Shown here in pieces: positions 11,430 to 21,578 of a stretch of DNA of 64,000 nt. The DNA lies in the NCBI GenBank assembly GCA_027923505.1, contig BROI01000022.1, positions 372,001-436,000 on the forward strand, written 5' to 3'. The notes beneath the pieces are model-generated. The model saw nothing but the letters and a program-made list of their open reading frames with translations. It was not told the origin of the DNA and ran no database searches. Position 1 is the stretch's first letter, and each line of letters starts with the position of its first letter. The position numbers and the translations under genes were made by a program. Source of the stretch: Mayamaea pseudoterrestris. Lineage: Eukaryota; Bacillariophyta; Bacillariophyceae; Sellaphorales; Sellaphoraceae.

Positions 11430-11614
11430 ATCTAGTGTTCTAATGATACGGACATCTGGACGCTATTCATTGCTAGTTAAAGAACGGAAGCGGCATTTTA
11501 TTTATTGGTGCTGAATTGCTAGATTCGGATTTCTTGTAAATCTAGTGTTCTGTAGATACGGACATCTGGACGCTATTCATTGCTAGTTAAAGAACGGAAG
11601 CGGCATTTTATTTA
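11395..11614 (+). repeat. Near-perfect 110-bp tandem duplication of the PPR gene 3' end
   Basis: Unit 1 is 11395-11504 and unit 2 is 11505-11614. They differ at about five positions. The repeat begins TTGGTGCTGAATTGCTAGAT, includes the last ~11 codons and stop (TAG in unit 1, TAA in unit 2), and ends GCGGCATTTTATTTA. High identity implies a recent event. The second copy sits in the 3' UTR or beyond. Confidence 0.95.
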
Positions 11615-12027
11615 CGAGGAACAGTTAAGTCAACTCGTCATCGTGCACGCCGACGTTCCAATGCGCGTATGGACAGAACCAGGCACTCGAGTAGCGGAAT
11701 TCGGGAATAGCTGCTTTGGTAACTGATGCTGCCATGTTATTATAAGTATCTACCGGTAGTGTAATATTAATGCCTAGCAGCTATCATGCAGCTTTTCATG
11801 TTTGTTGCAAAGAAGGTTGCGAAAATGTGACGCTCATCCATGGTGGCGAGGAATGAGAAAGTACGAGTGCCGCTGCGTTTTACCTAAGGCTTGTGACGTC
11901 ATTTTTAATTAAGCCGATTTCGAGCGATGGTGATCGCTCGCTGAACGACAACGACATCCACTCCGCAACCGACGAAAGCATCTTGCCTCCTTGCTGTCTC
12001 GTTTGCTACCATTGCCAAGACTTAAGA
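11615..12027. other. Intergenic region upstream of the V-ATPase e gene
   Basis: It contains the palindrome TACCGGTA at 11751-11758. An open frame from 11893 runs into the V-ATPase e gene, but its upstream part shows no conserved features and is probably 5' UTR. Confidence 0.4.
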
Positions 12028-12255
12028 ATGACTATTCCTTCTACAATAATAAGCGGAACCATCGGCTACCTGTTGCTGGGAGCGCTTGGGCTTGGATTGC
12101 TTTACTCGTCACGAGCGACAGGGTTGCTTTCCAAGGACAATACCGACATTGGCAATGTTGTCGTTTCGATTTGTACCTTTTGCATGTGGCTCTTTTGGCT
12201 CTGCGCATGGCTGCACCAGTGGCATCCTCTGATTGTTCCCATTTATGAAGGATAA
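12028..12255 (+). CDS. ATP6V0E: V-type ATPase V0 subunit e
   Basis: Subunit e (Vma9 in yeast) is a small hydrophobic component of the membrane V0 sector of the proton-pumping V-ATPase. From ATG 12028 the product is 75 residues, the usual family size. It has two hydrophobic helices: one near the N-terminus (STIISGTIGYLLLGALGLGL) and one before the C-terminus (VVSICTFCMWLFWLCAWL). It ends with the family signature WLHQWHPLIVPI, comparable to the conserved QMNPLIVP motif. The frame is open to 11893, but the extra 45 residues are not family-like, so I reject that start. It is a single exon. Five GCGA units (12257-12276) follow the stop. Confidence 0.85.
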   Translation: MTIPSTIISGTIGYLLLGALGLGLLYSSRATGLLSKDNTDIGNVVVSICTFCMWLFWLCAWLHQWHPLIVPIYEG

Positions 12256-12256
12256 G

Positions 12257-12276
12257 GCGAGCGAGCGAGCGAGCGA
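12257..12276 (+). repeat. Short (GCGA)5 microsatellite after the V-ATPase e stop
   Basis: Five perfect GCGA tetranucleotides directly follow the stop codon, in the presumed 3' UTR. Confidence 0.9.
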
Positions 12277-12502
12277 AGAAAGGATTACTTGGTTGTGGTG
12301 GCACATTGACAATGTCACTGGCATGGATCGCGTTTCACTTGGCGCTATATTGAAATTGAGTCGCTCATAATGTCTAGCGTAAATTTTGAATAGATATGAG
12401 TTTATTCGTCGCTTGCTGCCTTATTGTAGCCATTGCTTAATGATCGAACGCGTATTTGTAATTCATGGTGCACTTTTTCTTGTACGTTGACTGTAAACAT
12501 TT

Positions 12503-14847
12503 TTAATCCTCAATGGAGTCGGCCTCTTCCACAAAGCCAGAACCAACATATTTTTGCTGAGTCTTGTCGAACTTCTTGATTTTGGTGCTGGCCATAAATG
12601 TTTGGAAAAGGAAGAAACTAGCACCTGCAAACCCTGCGGAACGAAAAACTGTCCGGCTGGCGGTTCCAGCCAGGTTCAAAAGCAAGGAAGCCACCAGCAC
12701 GTTTTGCATCACTGATTGTCGAAGATCCATTCGTTCAAGTGCCTTTTCATTTTCCAAGGAGCGGACGCGGATTTTTAAAGAACCATCTTCGATAGACCGA
12801 AGAGTTTCTTCAATGTACGCCACCTTGCGAGGCTGCATTACTGCAGTCTCAATGTCGTTCTTATTCAGCCCCGTCGCCTTGGAAAATATCTTTAATCCCT
12901 TTTCGGCAGGACTATCGGACTGCTTCTGAGAGGCCGTAAATGTCTCCACAAACGGTTGCGCAAGCTTGCCAATGTCGAACTCAGAGTTTAGCTCCTTCCC
13001 AATGCCATCAACACTGGCGAATGCCCGAAAGATGAATGTAAAGGTGCTTGGGAATCGGAAAACGTTGTTTTCCGTCAGCGTCTGCAAGTCGGGACCAATG
13101 GTTTCTTTGATATTTCCACTGGTCTTGCCAAGCTGCTTGTTTTTGAAAGTACGCATAAAGTAACGGGCCAGCTTGTCGACAGCCAGCCTGTCAGCATTTT
13201 TATCAAGTACACCTGCTTGCTCTACACCCTTGACAAGCTCCTTGGCATTCTTCGCTAATTGTGCATCGGAAATCATTGGTCCACCGGCAAACAACGCCGT
13301 ACAAAAGGTCCGAAATCCCGTTCTGACGTTTGGTTTGAGCTCATCCATCAAGCCATAATCGTAAACGACTAGTTGTCCTTGCTCGTTGACGCATAAGTTG
13401 CCTAAAAATGCCAGAAATCGTGAGCATTAAATTCGACAGGCACCCACAGTTTGCCAATTCTGTTTACCTGAGTGAGGATCAGCATGGAAATAAGCAGTCT
13501 CGATGATCTGTCGCAGAAACCAGTTGCCAACTCGCTCCGACAAGAGCTTGCGGTCCAGACCTAATCTCTTAATTTTGGCGATATCCGTCAATTTAAAGGA
13601 ATCAACAAACTCCATCGTCAGCACCCTTGGTGTCGTGACTTCCTTCAACACCTGAGGCACGCGCACCCAGTCAATGTCCTTAAAGTCTTTGGCAAATCGT
13701 TCCGTGTTTCGCACTTCATTTAAATAGTCAATCTCAAGATACAAGAGACGCTCCGACTCCTCATAAATGCTGACCCAGTTGCGATCCGCACCTGTTCGAA
13801 GAGTCAATGTTAGTGTTTGTGCTCGATAGAGAGGTCGAATCAGCGTCGATACAGCAGGATGTCCTTACCATCTGTCTTCGGATCAAACTTATCAAGCAGG
13901 GCTGCTAGCTTTTTCAGGTTCTTTAGATCAATGTCGAAGAGCTCCTTCAAGCCAGCGCGCTGTACTTTTATGGCCACCTTCTTGCCCTTGTACAAAGCTG
14001 TATGGACTTGCCCCAATGACGCCGCCTTGAGTGGCTCCTCTGAAAATGACTGGAAGATGGAATCACATGGTCTTCCAAGCTCCTCCTCGATAATCTTTTT
14101 GGCGCGTGCACCCGAAAATCCAGGCACCTCGTCGGTTAATTTTCGAAGCGAGTCTGTATAGACGCTTGGAAGAACGTCTGTCCTTGTCGATGCCACTTGT
14201 CCCAACTTGACAAAGCTCGGTCCGAGCTTTAACAGCGATTCATTAATGAAATCAGCTGCTTCCTTTTGTGCTGCCAAGACTTCCTCGTCACTGGCACCTT
14301 TGGCTCTCATTTTGCGAGGCTTCAAAACACGAAAGACGCACGACAACGCTAGCTTCCATACCTCAGCGTTCCTTCGCAGCGCCGATGAATTGGCGCGTTG
14401 CTCCCAGCCTCGTTCCAGCAGTTCACCTTCCGACAAGTCTTCATCCACTTCAGTGGCAGCATCAGGTGAGCCCCGTACCAAGTCGAGAGTCCTGACAACG
14501 TACGATTTGAGCGTCTGTCGAAAGCCAGTCTTCTTTTCGTCGTCCATGCAAACTTCGTCGACGGCGAGTCCAGTCTTTGCATCAAACTCACATTCCTCGT
14601 CGACAAGCTCGGACACAATCTTCTCCGCTTCCATTTGGACTTGGTCAAAGAAATCATCCGACATGCTTGCCATTGGTGTGACATTGGATGCTACTGCATC
14701 ATCATTCTTGGTCTTTTCGATTGTAGCAAACAACAGAGACTTTGATGGTCTGGTAGCAGCAGCTGGTCTTCTCGTCAATGGTACTTGATTCATCCAACTA
14801 TAAGTTGTCGTCGCCAGGGCAAACGACAGGGCAATGTCGAATCTCAT
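12503..14847 (-). CDS. ABC1/UbiB-family atypical kinase, probably plastid
   Basis: Exons (minus strand) 14847-13869, 13791-13468 and 13401-12503 are joined by 77-bp and 66-bp introns in phase, for 733 residues. ABC1K/ADCK proteins are atypical kinases that regulate isoprenoid quinone and lipid metabolism in mitochondria and plastids. Family marks are present: KLGPSFVKLGQ (KxGQ motif), the Ala-rich loop AASLGQVHTA in place of a glycine loop, VAIKVQ (catalytic Lys), HADPHSGN (split by intron 2; HADPHPGN is usual) and YDYGLMD (DFG position). The N-terminus has a short hydrophobic segment followed by a Thr/Arg/Ala-rich stretch, which fits a signal plus transit peptide. The C-terminus has a hydrophobic pair (VLVASLLLNLAG; AGASFFLFQ) typical of plastid ABC1K members. 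Plastid location is inferred. Confidence 0.87.
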
Positions 14848-15184
14848 TGTTCTTCAGCTATAAAAACTCCAACACAGAGTTGCTCGTTGACAATGTTTTT
14901 ACTACTTTCGCGACTTCGATATTCGGCCTGAAAGACAGAGATCGCTTGTTCAAACGCAAGGTTGTTGCTTTGCTAGAGTCTGCTGCTGTTTGTGCCGAAC
15001 AGCCTTGATTCTTACGCAACAAGAAGTTTGCTTGGAAGAAAAACGGATGAGCGCTGACGTACTCATTTGCATCATAGCGGTACTCAACTTATACCGATGC
15101 GACAAGAAAAGTTTGAACTTCTCAGCGATGATGGCCATCACCAATCAAGAATCCAATCCGTCTATCATCAAGACGCAAACGATC
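14848..15184. promoter_or_regulatory. Divergent promoter region between ABC1K and FAD oxidoreductase
   Basis: These 337 bp separate the ATG at 14847 (minus) from the preferred ATG at 15185 (plus). The plus frame is open through most of it, with ATGs at 15047 and 15125, so part may be coding or 5' UTR. No further motif is seen. Confidence 0.4.
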
Positions 15185-17426
15185 ATGGCGGCCAATTCAA
15201 GATTGACTTGCCGAACAAACATTCAAGTGCTCGTCACTGCTTTGTGTGTATTTCACTGCGTCCAAGGCTGGTCTGGATCACTTCAAAATCACCTTCGTGG
15301 TCCGCAAGAAATTCATCGCCTTCGACTGGCTTTGAATGAAGCAATAAGCAATGATGATGGCGCAGCAAATACGAGACCATTACAATCCAAGAAGGCAGAC
15401 AAAAAGCCCAAGGCTATGCCAATCACAAGGCGAAAACAAGTCAGAAAAACAATACAATCATGGCGCATCTTTGGCGTCGAAGTGCACCCTGACGACTTGC
15501 AGTTGCATGCAAATGACAAGCGAACGAAGCAAGATTCTCAAGCGGCATTTCTACATCCTTCCGTTCTCACGTCACTCAGTAAGCGACTCAAAACGACCGA
15601 TTACACAAATGTTCGCATTGTGAGGCGCTCCTTGGATGCTCGCATGAAGCGACGACCTGATGGAACAGTTGGACCGCGGTTCGTTTACGTGTTGGATGTT
15701 GACACAAAGGCTCGCCTCAAGCAGCAACCGGGACGAACGGAACTACAACCTGCAAACATCACGCAGCAATCAGTTTCGAGTGTTGACAACCTAAATGCTG
15801 AATCACTCGTCAACAAACGCGTCATTATCGTCGGAGCCGGACCAGCTGGCCTCTTTGCGGCACTCCAACTCGCCAAGAGCGGCGTCAAGTTTATATTACT
15901 CGAGCGCGGTCAACCGGTCGAGCGGCGAGGCCGCGACATTGGCGCACTCATGCATCGTCGCGACTTGAACATTGAAAGCAACTTTTGCTTTGGCGAAGGC
16001 GGCGCCGGCACGTGGAGTGACGGCAAGCTTACCACACGCATTGGACGCAACTCGCAGACGGTGCGCAGTGTGTTGGAAACGTTGGTGGAGTTTGGTGCGC
16101 CGTCAAGTATTTTGCTGGAGGGTGCGCCGCACTTGGGGACGGACAATCTGGTGCGACTGCTGCGTAACATGAGAAAGCACTTGCGTGGCCTTGGAGGTGA
16201 GATTCGGTTTGGAACGAAAATGACAAATATAATAATCAAAAATGGCGCAGTTTCTGGTGTTGCCTATGAGAGCGTACCATCCGGTGAACGAGGCGAGATT
16301 CCGTTCACTCACGAAGTTGAAGCGCAGGGCGAGATTCATGGCGATGCCGTCATACTGGCCACAGGCCACTCTGCGCGTGACGTGTACGAGCGCTTACATG
16401 ACGCCGGTGTGCAGCTGGAGCCAAAGGGTTTTGCGGTTGGTTTCCGCATCGAGCATCCTCAGAAAATTATCAACAAGATACAGTACGGTAATGAATGGGG
16501 GCCTTCTGTAGTGACTGGAAAAGTACCAACCGATGTTGCCAATGCAGAATACTTTGCAGAGCCAGCGAGCGACAGGTCGAACCACAATGGAACATTGCCC
16601 GTTCCGTCGTATCGGCTCGCGACGGACGACGCGTTCGACGGAGAACGAAATCGTGGTGTCTACAGGTGAGTGCGTCTATTGTGGAGAGAAAGAGTGATTC
16701 ACACTTGGAAAACGTTTCTTACACATATCGGGCGTGAACAGCTTTTGCATGTGTCCAGGAGGTCAGATTGTGCCAGCTTCGACAGATCCAGATGAGGTTT
16801 GCGTCAATGGCATGAGCTTTAGCCGGCGAGATTCCCAATGGGCCAACAGTGCGCTTGTTGTCACTGTTGATGCAAACGATTCCGTTCTGGACGAATACAA
16901 AGAACCCCACGGAGTGCTATCAGGTATAGCTTTCCAACGAGACATGGAGCGACGAGCGGCTGTTATGGGAGGCGGCAACTTGGTTGTGCCGGTGCAACGA
17001 GTGACGGACTTTATTAACGAAGTAGCATCGACGTCGACCCCAGCATCATCGTATCGTCTTGGAACGAAACCAGCAGCCTGTCATGATATATACCCTACCT
17101 GTCTAACGACTGCGTTGCGGCATGCATTGGTACACCGTTTCGACGGGCAAATGGATGGATACATTTGCGACGATGCTGTGCTCCATGCAGTGGAGACAAG
17201 GACATCCAGTCCAGTCCGCATAGCAAGAGACGAAGTCAACTTGAAGGCTGTCGGCATTGCCAACTTGTTCCCAGCCGGCGAAGGCGCTGGCTTTGCCGGA
17301 GGTATTGTTTCGGCGGCTGTGGACGGAATTTCAGTTGGCGAGGCTGTGATAGACAGCTTGACTGGAAATACAAGGGAGAGGGATCAGCTGCAGCGCCGCC
17401 AGTCAACAGCCGATAGTTTTTACTGA
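15185..17426 (+). CDS. FAD-dependent oxidoreductase (COG2509-like), plastid-targeted
   Basis: Exons 15185-16665 and 16742-17426 flank a 76-bp intron (GTGAGT...ACAG); the product is 721 residues. Start ATG 15185 is chosen because it gives a clean signal peptide (NIQVLVTALCVFHCVQGWSG) followed by a Ser/Lys-rich transit-like region; ATG 15047 in the same frame is an alternative. After ~190 residues the Rossmann FAD site VIIVGAGPAGLFAALQLA appears, with ERGQPVERRGRD, then FGEGGAGTWSDGKLTTR. A second nucleotide-site element is VILATGHSARDVY. The C-terminal GEGAGFAGGIVSAAVDGI is the usual FAD-closing motif. Homologues occur in cyanobacteria, bacteria and plant plastids; the substrate is not established to my knowledge. 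The head-to-head ABC1K gene is also probably plastid. Confidence 0.85.
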
Positions 17427-17618
17427 CGGATTGAAAGTGCCTGCGTATTTCAAGAACCCAGTCGTTGCATTACAGTGACTGCATTACTCTGATGTCAGGG
17501 GCTACGCAACTATACCACAGATCATAGACTACGCAGTCTTAACAAAATGTACATAGCTGACATTATTATGATTGAACCATGCTGATATTTGAGGGTCAAC
17601 ACTTTATAACTGAGTTCA

Positions 17619-18428
17619 TTAATATGCCCGAAGCTCCAATAGCTGCATTTCAATGTCACCCAGTAAAAACTTTTCGTTTAAAAAACCGTCATACTCGAAC
17701 TTGCTGTAAGCGAGTTGGAAAGCCGCAACGGACTCCTTGTTGAACGTTTTGTTTGACTGTGTTCGCGCCAACACGGCAGGCACCTGCTTTTCGAAGTTGA
17801 TTCTGAACGCATTGTATCCTGGTCTCACGTCGTTGATTGTCGTCCAAGTAATGCCATTAAAATCGGTGCTATCGCGCGTGACAAATTTAAATCGCCTCGT
17901 TTTCCGTGTGTTTAACAGCTTGACTTTCCATTCCACACCTCTGCACGCCTTCATATTCAAATTTAGAGTTGGTGCGCTCCTTAGTCCAATGAACCCTCCT
18001 CTGTTGGCGTCCGTCACGGTTCCCTTCCACGTTCCGTCCTCGAAGGTTGACGCGGAAGCTCCTCCCATAACAACGTCATCTGTGCAGTGAGCAAAGCAGT
18101 GAGAAACGATTCACAAGGACTTGGAAGGCATCACATTGCACAATCACCAGCAGCACGAACATCATTCGGAAAGAACGAATCACGTACCCAAGGGAGCCAT
18201 GGAAAACTTGTTTCTGTCATCATCACCGAGACGCCACAAAACGTCTCCTGGACGAACCATTGTTTCTGGAATTCGGTTAAAGGGCGGATTGACAAACTTG
18301 GAGGATTGTTGCGCGAAGCGAAAAATGTCCCATGGTTTTCGTTCCGTCGACAGGCTCCATGACGATGTCAGTGTCGTCAAGCAAATGACGAGGCTGAGTA
18401 GAGACAGAGACGCTGATGATGAATACAT
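17619..18428 (-). CDS. CIA30-domain protein with signal peptide
   Basis: Exons (minus strand) 18428-18188 and 18079-17619 join across a 108-bp intron (GTACGT...ACAG) in phase 1 and give 233 residues. The N-terminus is a signal peptide (LSLLSLVICLTTLTSSWSLS). With Trp after SS it could be an ASAFAP-variant plastid signal, though simple secretion is possible. The join creates DDVVMGGASAS, the N-terminal signature of the CIA30 fold (NDUFAF1; DRVMGGxS in relatives). Then follow FIGLRSAP and WKVKLLNTRKTRRFKF, and the acidic C-terminal strand EKFLLGDIEMQLLEL. CIA30 proteins help assemble complex I or, in photosynthetic organisms, plastid complexes; the exact role is not readable. The carbohydrate-binding-like fold has no catalytic motif. 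Confidence 0.78.
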
Positions 18429-18518
18429 TGCAAAAGAATCTGTCGAAGACGCTGTGTAGTACAGTTTGTAAATCGCTTTATATGCTGGCGAGTTGTAACA
18501 GTTGGTGCTGATTCAAAG

Positions 18519-18677
18519 ATGGACTTGGATGTGGTTTGCAGTTCGATGGATGCCGAAAGAACGAATGTCAAACGAGTCGTGAAAAACGACGTCTATGAGT
18601 GCCGGGACGACATAACCGTTTCTGCACCGGCACTCGGTCGCGCAGGTCCGAAACAGAGCTACCCAGGCGATGCATGA
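18519..18677 (+). CDS. Possible 52-residue small protein
   Basis: ATG 18519 opens a 53-codon frame to TGA 18675-18677, translating MDLDVVCSSMDAERTNVKRV... with a tail of APALGRAGPKQSYPGDA. Codon choice resembles neighbouring genes and TAATAAAG follows shortly after the stop. No homologous family is recognised and no signal or membrane segment is visible. It may be a real short gene, the last exon of a longer transcript, or chance. Confidence 0.3.
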   Translation: MDLDVVCSSMDAERTNVKRVVKNDVYECRDDITVSAPALGRAGPKQSYPGDA

Positions 18678-18724
18678 CTAATAAAGCATTGCACAGCGCA
18701 AGGCAATACATAGGCCAGCTTATG

Positions 18725-18745
18725 ATTTAATTCGATGAATTAAAT
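18725..18745. repeat. Perfect AT-rich inverted repeat (9-bp stem, 3-nt loop)
   Basis: ATTTAATTC, GAT, GAATTAAAT. It lies between the small plus-strand frame and the 3' end of the PsbP-like gene, where a transcript-end hairpin is plausible. Confidence 0.75.
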
Positions 18746-18996
18746 TTCGACTCGTTGCTGCTATGCGACATCTAAACTCGTTCTGTGCCGACATGGCGCG
18801 CACAACAGGCTGGCATGCTCTATAGCAGCTCTTGGGCGTTCTCTGTGCAAATATATTCTTAGGAGCTTTTGAAATGCTGCTAAATATGTCGAAGGATGTT
18901 ACGTAATGACTGCAGCCTTCGATGCGGCGAAACGGCATGACAACTGATTGTCAGCGATACTCACGATTATTACTTGCTCCATCAGCGTACCGTACT

Positions 18997-19737
18997 CTAC
19001 GCCTTACTCTTCCCGTACGACTGGATCACTTGCTCAATCAATGGCTGCAGCTTGGAGTATCGTGTTTCCGGTGTCTGCAAGGTTGCCGTGACCAGTACTG
19101 CACCCGCTCCACCCGTGGCTCCCTGCGCCAGTGAGAAAATGGTTCTATAGTGCGTCTCCTCCATGACACCTGGCACAGCCTGCGTATAGTCGAAAAAGTA
19201 GGCTTGTTTCTCACTCTTGGCAGTGATCAATCGACTAGTGACTCCACCTTCTATTCCAGCAAGCTCGCCCTTGGGCAAAATAGTTTGCTCCGCCACCACG
19301 TCGACGCTTCCAAAGGATGCAAGACTTGTAAAATCGTCACGGACTGGTGTATACGCAATGAACAAGATTGTCTGATCATCGGATGGATCCTTCCAGACTT
19401 GCATTTGACGTCGGTCCGGCAAACGCTGGGTCGACTGCACCCAGTCGGCAGGAACTTGCATGGAGAAGCCGTGGGTCGCGTCATTGTACAGCAACGTGCT
19501 GACATCTGCAGCAGTAGCAGCAGCAAACGCGGGATAAGAAGACCTTGTTAACAAGGCAGCTGTCGACGCTGAACCTGCGACAGCAAATGCTTGTTGAAAT
19601 AGGTTTCGGCGAGTGGTCGTTGTTGGATCGGCGGTGAATCCTATGCTGGAAGTTGTGGCCGGCACATGGCGATGATTGTATCCGCTGACGCATGCAGACC
19701 AGGAAAGTGTCAGCAGCGCTAAGTTAAAGTTTCTCAT
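18997..19737 (-). CDS. PsbP-domain thylakoid lumen protein
   Basis: A single exon of 246 residues. PsbP-family proteins act in the thylakoid lumen as extrinsic photosystem II subunits or assembly factors. The presequence looks three-part: an N-terminal hydrophobic signal (FNLALLTLSWSACVSGYN), a Ser/Thr-rich transit region, then twin arginine TTTTRRNLFQQAFAVAGSAS with a hydrophobic stretch ending PAFAA, as expected for Tat export into the lumen. The mature part shows the PsbP fold: YNDATHGFSMQVPADWVQS, DQTILFIAYTPVRDDFTSL, FGSVDVVAEQ, YFFDYTQAVPG and a C-terminal helix PLIEQVIQSY. It is probably a PsbP-like or PPD member rather than PsbP itself. Neighbouring genes on the same strand are also plastid candidates. 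Confidence 0.85.
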   Translation of the reverse strand: MRNFNLALLTLSWSACVSGYNHRHVPATTSSIGFTADPTTTTRRNLFQQAFAVAGSASTAALLTRSSYPAFAAATAADVSTLLYNDATHGFSMQVPADWVQSTQRLPDRRQMQVWKDPSDDQTILFIAYTPVRDDFTSLASFGSVDVVAEQTILPKGELAGIEGGVTSRLITAKSEKQAYFFDYTQAVPGVMEETHYRTIFSLAQGATGGAGAVLVTATLQTPETRYSKLQPLIEQVIQSYGKSKA

Positions 19738-19906
19738 TGCAAACAGCGAAAAGTTGTAGGAGCAGGACTGGCTTTATCCTTGAGCAAGATGGAGAGGGCG
19801 AGTAATCGAATCATCGGTCGGTTGATCCGAAACGAGTCAGGGTCGCGCTAATCGCACCGGTTTACGTATTCACGGTGCGACATTTCTGTCGAGAGTCTGT
19901 CGAACG

Positions 19907-20404
19907 ATGTTTGCGACCACAAGTGTCACCATGGCCGTCCTCTCCAGCATTCTGTTTTCCGTTGCAATCCTCTTGTTTGGAGTCATTGTCGGGACAGCGG
20001 TGCTTCGCAATGGTAGTCACGAAACGGTGAGTCAGGCGCTTTTTTGTCGAAATATTGGGTGATGCTCTTTCTTTCGCTTCATTTGTGTTGATTGCTTCCG
20101 GATATTCTTTACACTTGACCCATTCACATTATTAACCTTCAATCTTCTCATTTTCCAGTCTGAATCAATGCTCATGAGTCAACCAATGGTCGGTGGATCC
20201 GCAAGTAAGCGCCAAGGGCCTTGGCCGGAATGCATTGGCAAGTCGGGTGCAGACTGTATTACCATGATTGAAGCCTACGCGCAAGACGTTCGTACATTGA
20301 TTGTTCCGGCGGACAGTATGGTGACAATGGACTTTTCGCCGAGCCGCGTTCGTGTCTTTGTTGACGAGAATGGAATCGTCCAGAGATCGCCGTCTCGTGG
20401 ATGA
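19907..20404 (+). CDS. Potato-inhibitor-I (I13) serine protease inhibitor with N-terminal hydrophobic anchor/signal
   Basis: Exons 19907-20026 and 20159-20404 join in phase 0 across a 132-bp intron (GTGAGT...CCAG); the product is 121 residues. Exon 1 is almost wholly a hydrophobic helix (VLSSILFSVAILLFGVIVGT) followed by a short polar spacer, either a signal peptide or a type II membrane anchor. Exon 2 is a complete inhibitor domain: GPWPECIGKSGADCITMIEA, the strand VRTLIVP, the reactive loop ADSMVTMDFSPSRVRVFVD and GIVQRSP. By alignment with barley chymotrypsin inhibitor 2, P1 is Met and P1' Asp (VTM-DF), which predicts inhibition of chymotrypsin- or subtilisin-like proteases. Two cysteines in the helix region are unusual for the family. 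Secretion or membrane display is inferred. Confidence 0.82.
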
Positions 20405-20867
20405 TGATGGAATGTTCATCATACTATCATAAAGCAAAACCGATTTGAGAAGCCATAAAGGACGAGTGGACCTGTCGTTACACATAAACGTTTATAAGAA
20501 AAACTATTGTATTTGGCTGCTAAGCTGTGGTAAAGTGTCGCGTCGGTACCATTCCATATTTCCATCTACTCGTCCCAAGTATCCCAAATCCCAAAATGTT
20601 AGCGTTGGCCATCTCAGCATCTCGGGGGCGTCTGAGCACCTATAGCATGATAGAGCTGCCTCTTCCTTTAGTACCTACGGTAGGTGACACAAGAATCGAT
20701 TGAATCGAGATACACAGCGCGTAAATGCTGCCGCTCCGGATTCGGCTGTACTGAAGTAGTAATTTGACTTGCCACACTTGATGTGATCTAGCTCTCGAAA
20801 GCTATTAATGTAAAGACAGGCGATCTATAAATTCTTACGAAGACGAAATAAGTCGTTTAGAAATAGA
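20405..20867. other. Convergent intergenic region, no supported gene
   Basis: It holds the 3' ends of the protease inhibitor (plus) and eL24 (minus). The only structured element noticed is the 13-bp palindrome ACCTACGGTAGGT at 20673-20685. Confidence 0.5.
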
Positions 20868-21578
20868 TTAACGCTGCGTTGATCCCTTCTGTCCTCCTCT
20901 GCTGCCTCCCATGTGCTTGGGCACCTTTTGGAATGTGTGTGCCTTTGGTGCGGCCGCCGCCTTGCCTCCCTTGGCGCCAGTCTTGGCCTTGTTTGCTACT
21001 TTTCGGTCCTTCAGTTCCTTCAAGGCAGCATCCTTTTGGGCGACGCGCAATTGACTCTTCTGCGCAGCCTTCTTCTTAATGTCTTCCAGAGTCGCACCAA
21101 CCACGGCGCGCTGCACCTTGCCGGCCCGACGACTACGCTTCTTCGTCGTCTGCTCGTTCAAACCCTTCTTGTGCAAACGCCTCCACGCCTGCGTCCATAC
21201 TAGCTTGGCCGCCTTTTTGCGCTGCAGCGTCAAACTTTGGGCCTTGGAGCTTCCGAGCCACAGTGGCTTGCCGTCACGACGAATCATGAGCTTACCATTG
21301 CCCGGGTAAATGCGGTACTCGGAGAGAGCACAGAGTTCGGCTGTGAGCATAGAGATAGAGAGAGACAAGAATCAGATGAGACACGAATTCAGATGCAAGT
21401 AAATTTGCATTAGAAGCAACAGGAAGCTCTAAATTCGAAGCCATGGAGCGCTCATGCAAGTAGTCGCTGGCGCACGCATTTTTGACTGGTTTTGACGCAT
21501 TCCAACTGCATCGTTTGCGCAAACGTGTCTGCAAGCAACTAAAAATATGACGAAGCGCAACTCACTGTTGATAACCAT
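20868..21578 (-). CDS. RPL24: Cytosolic large-subunit ribosomal protein eL24
   Basis: Exons (minus strand) 21578-21566 (13 nt) and 21340-20868 are separated by a 225-bp intron (GTGAGT...CACAG) and give 161 residues starting MVINTELCALSEYRIYPG. eL24 of other eukaryotes begins MKVELCSFSGYKIYPG, which fixes the tiny first exon. Other marks: KLMIRRDGKPLWLGSSKAQS, LVWTQAWRRLHKKG, then a long basic tail rich in Lys/Ala, as is typical. The family's zinc-site cysteines are incomplete here (only one early Cys), as in many eukaryotic eL24 proteins. An intron just after the start codon is common in ribosomal protein genes; whether it boosts expression here is inference. Confidence 0.92.
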
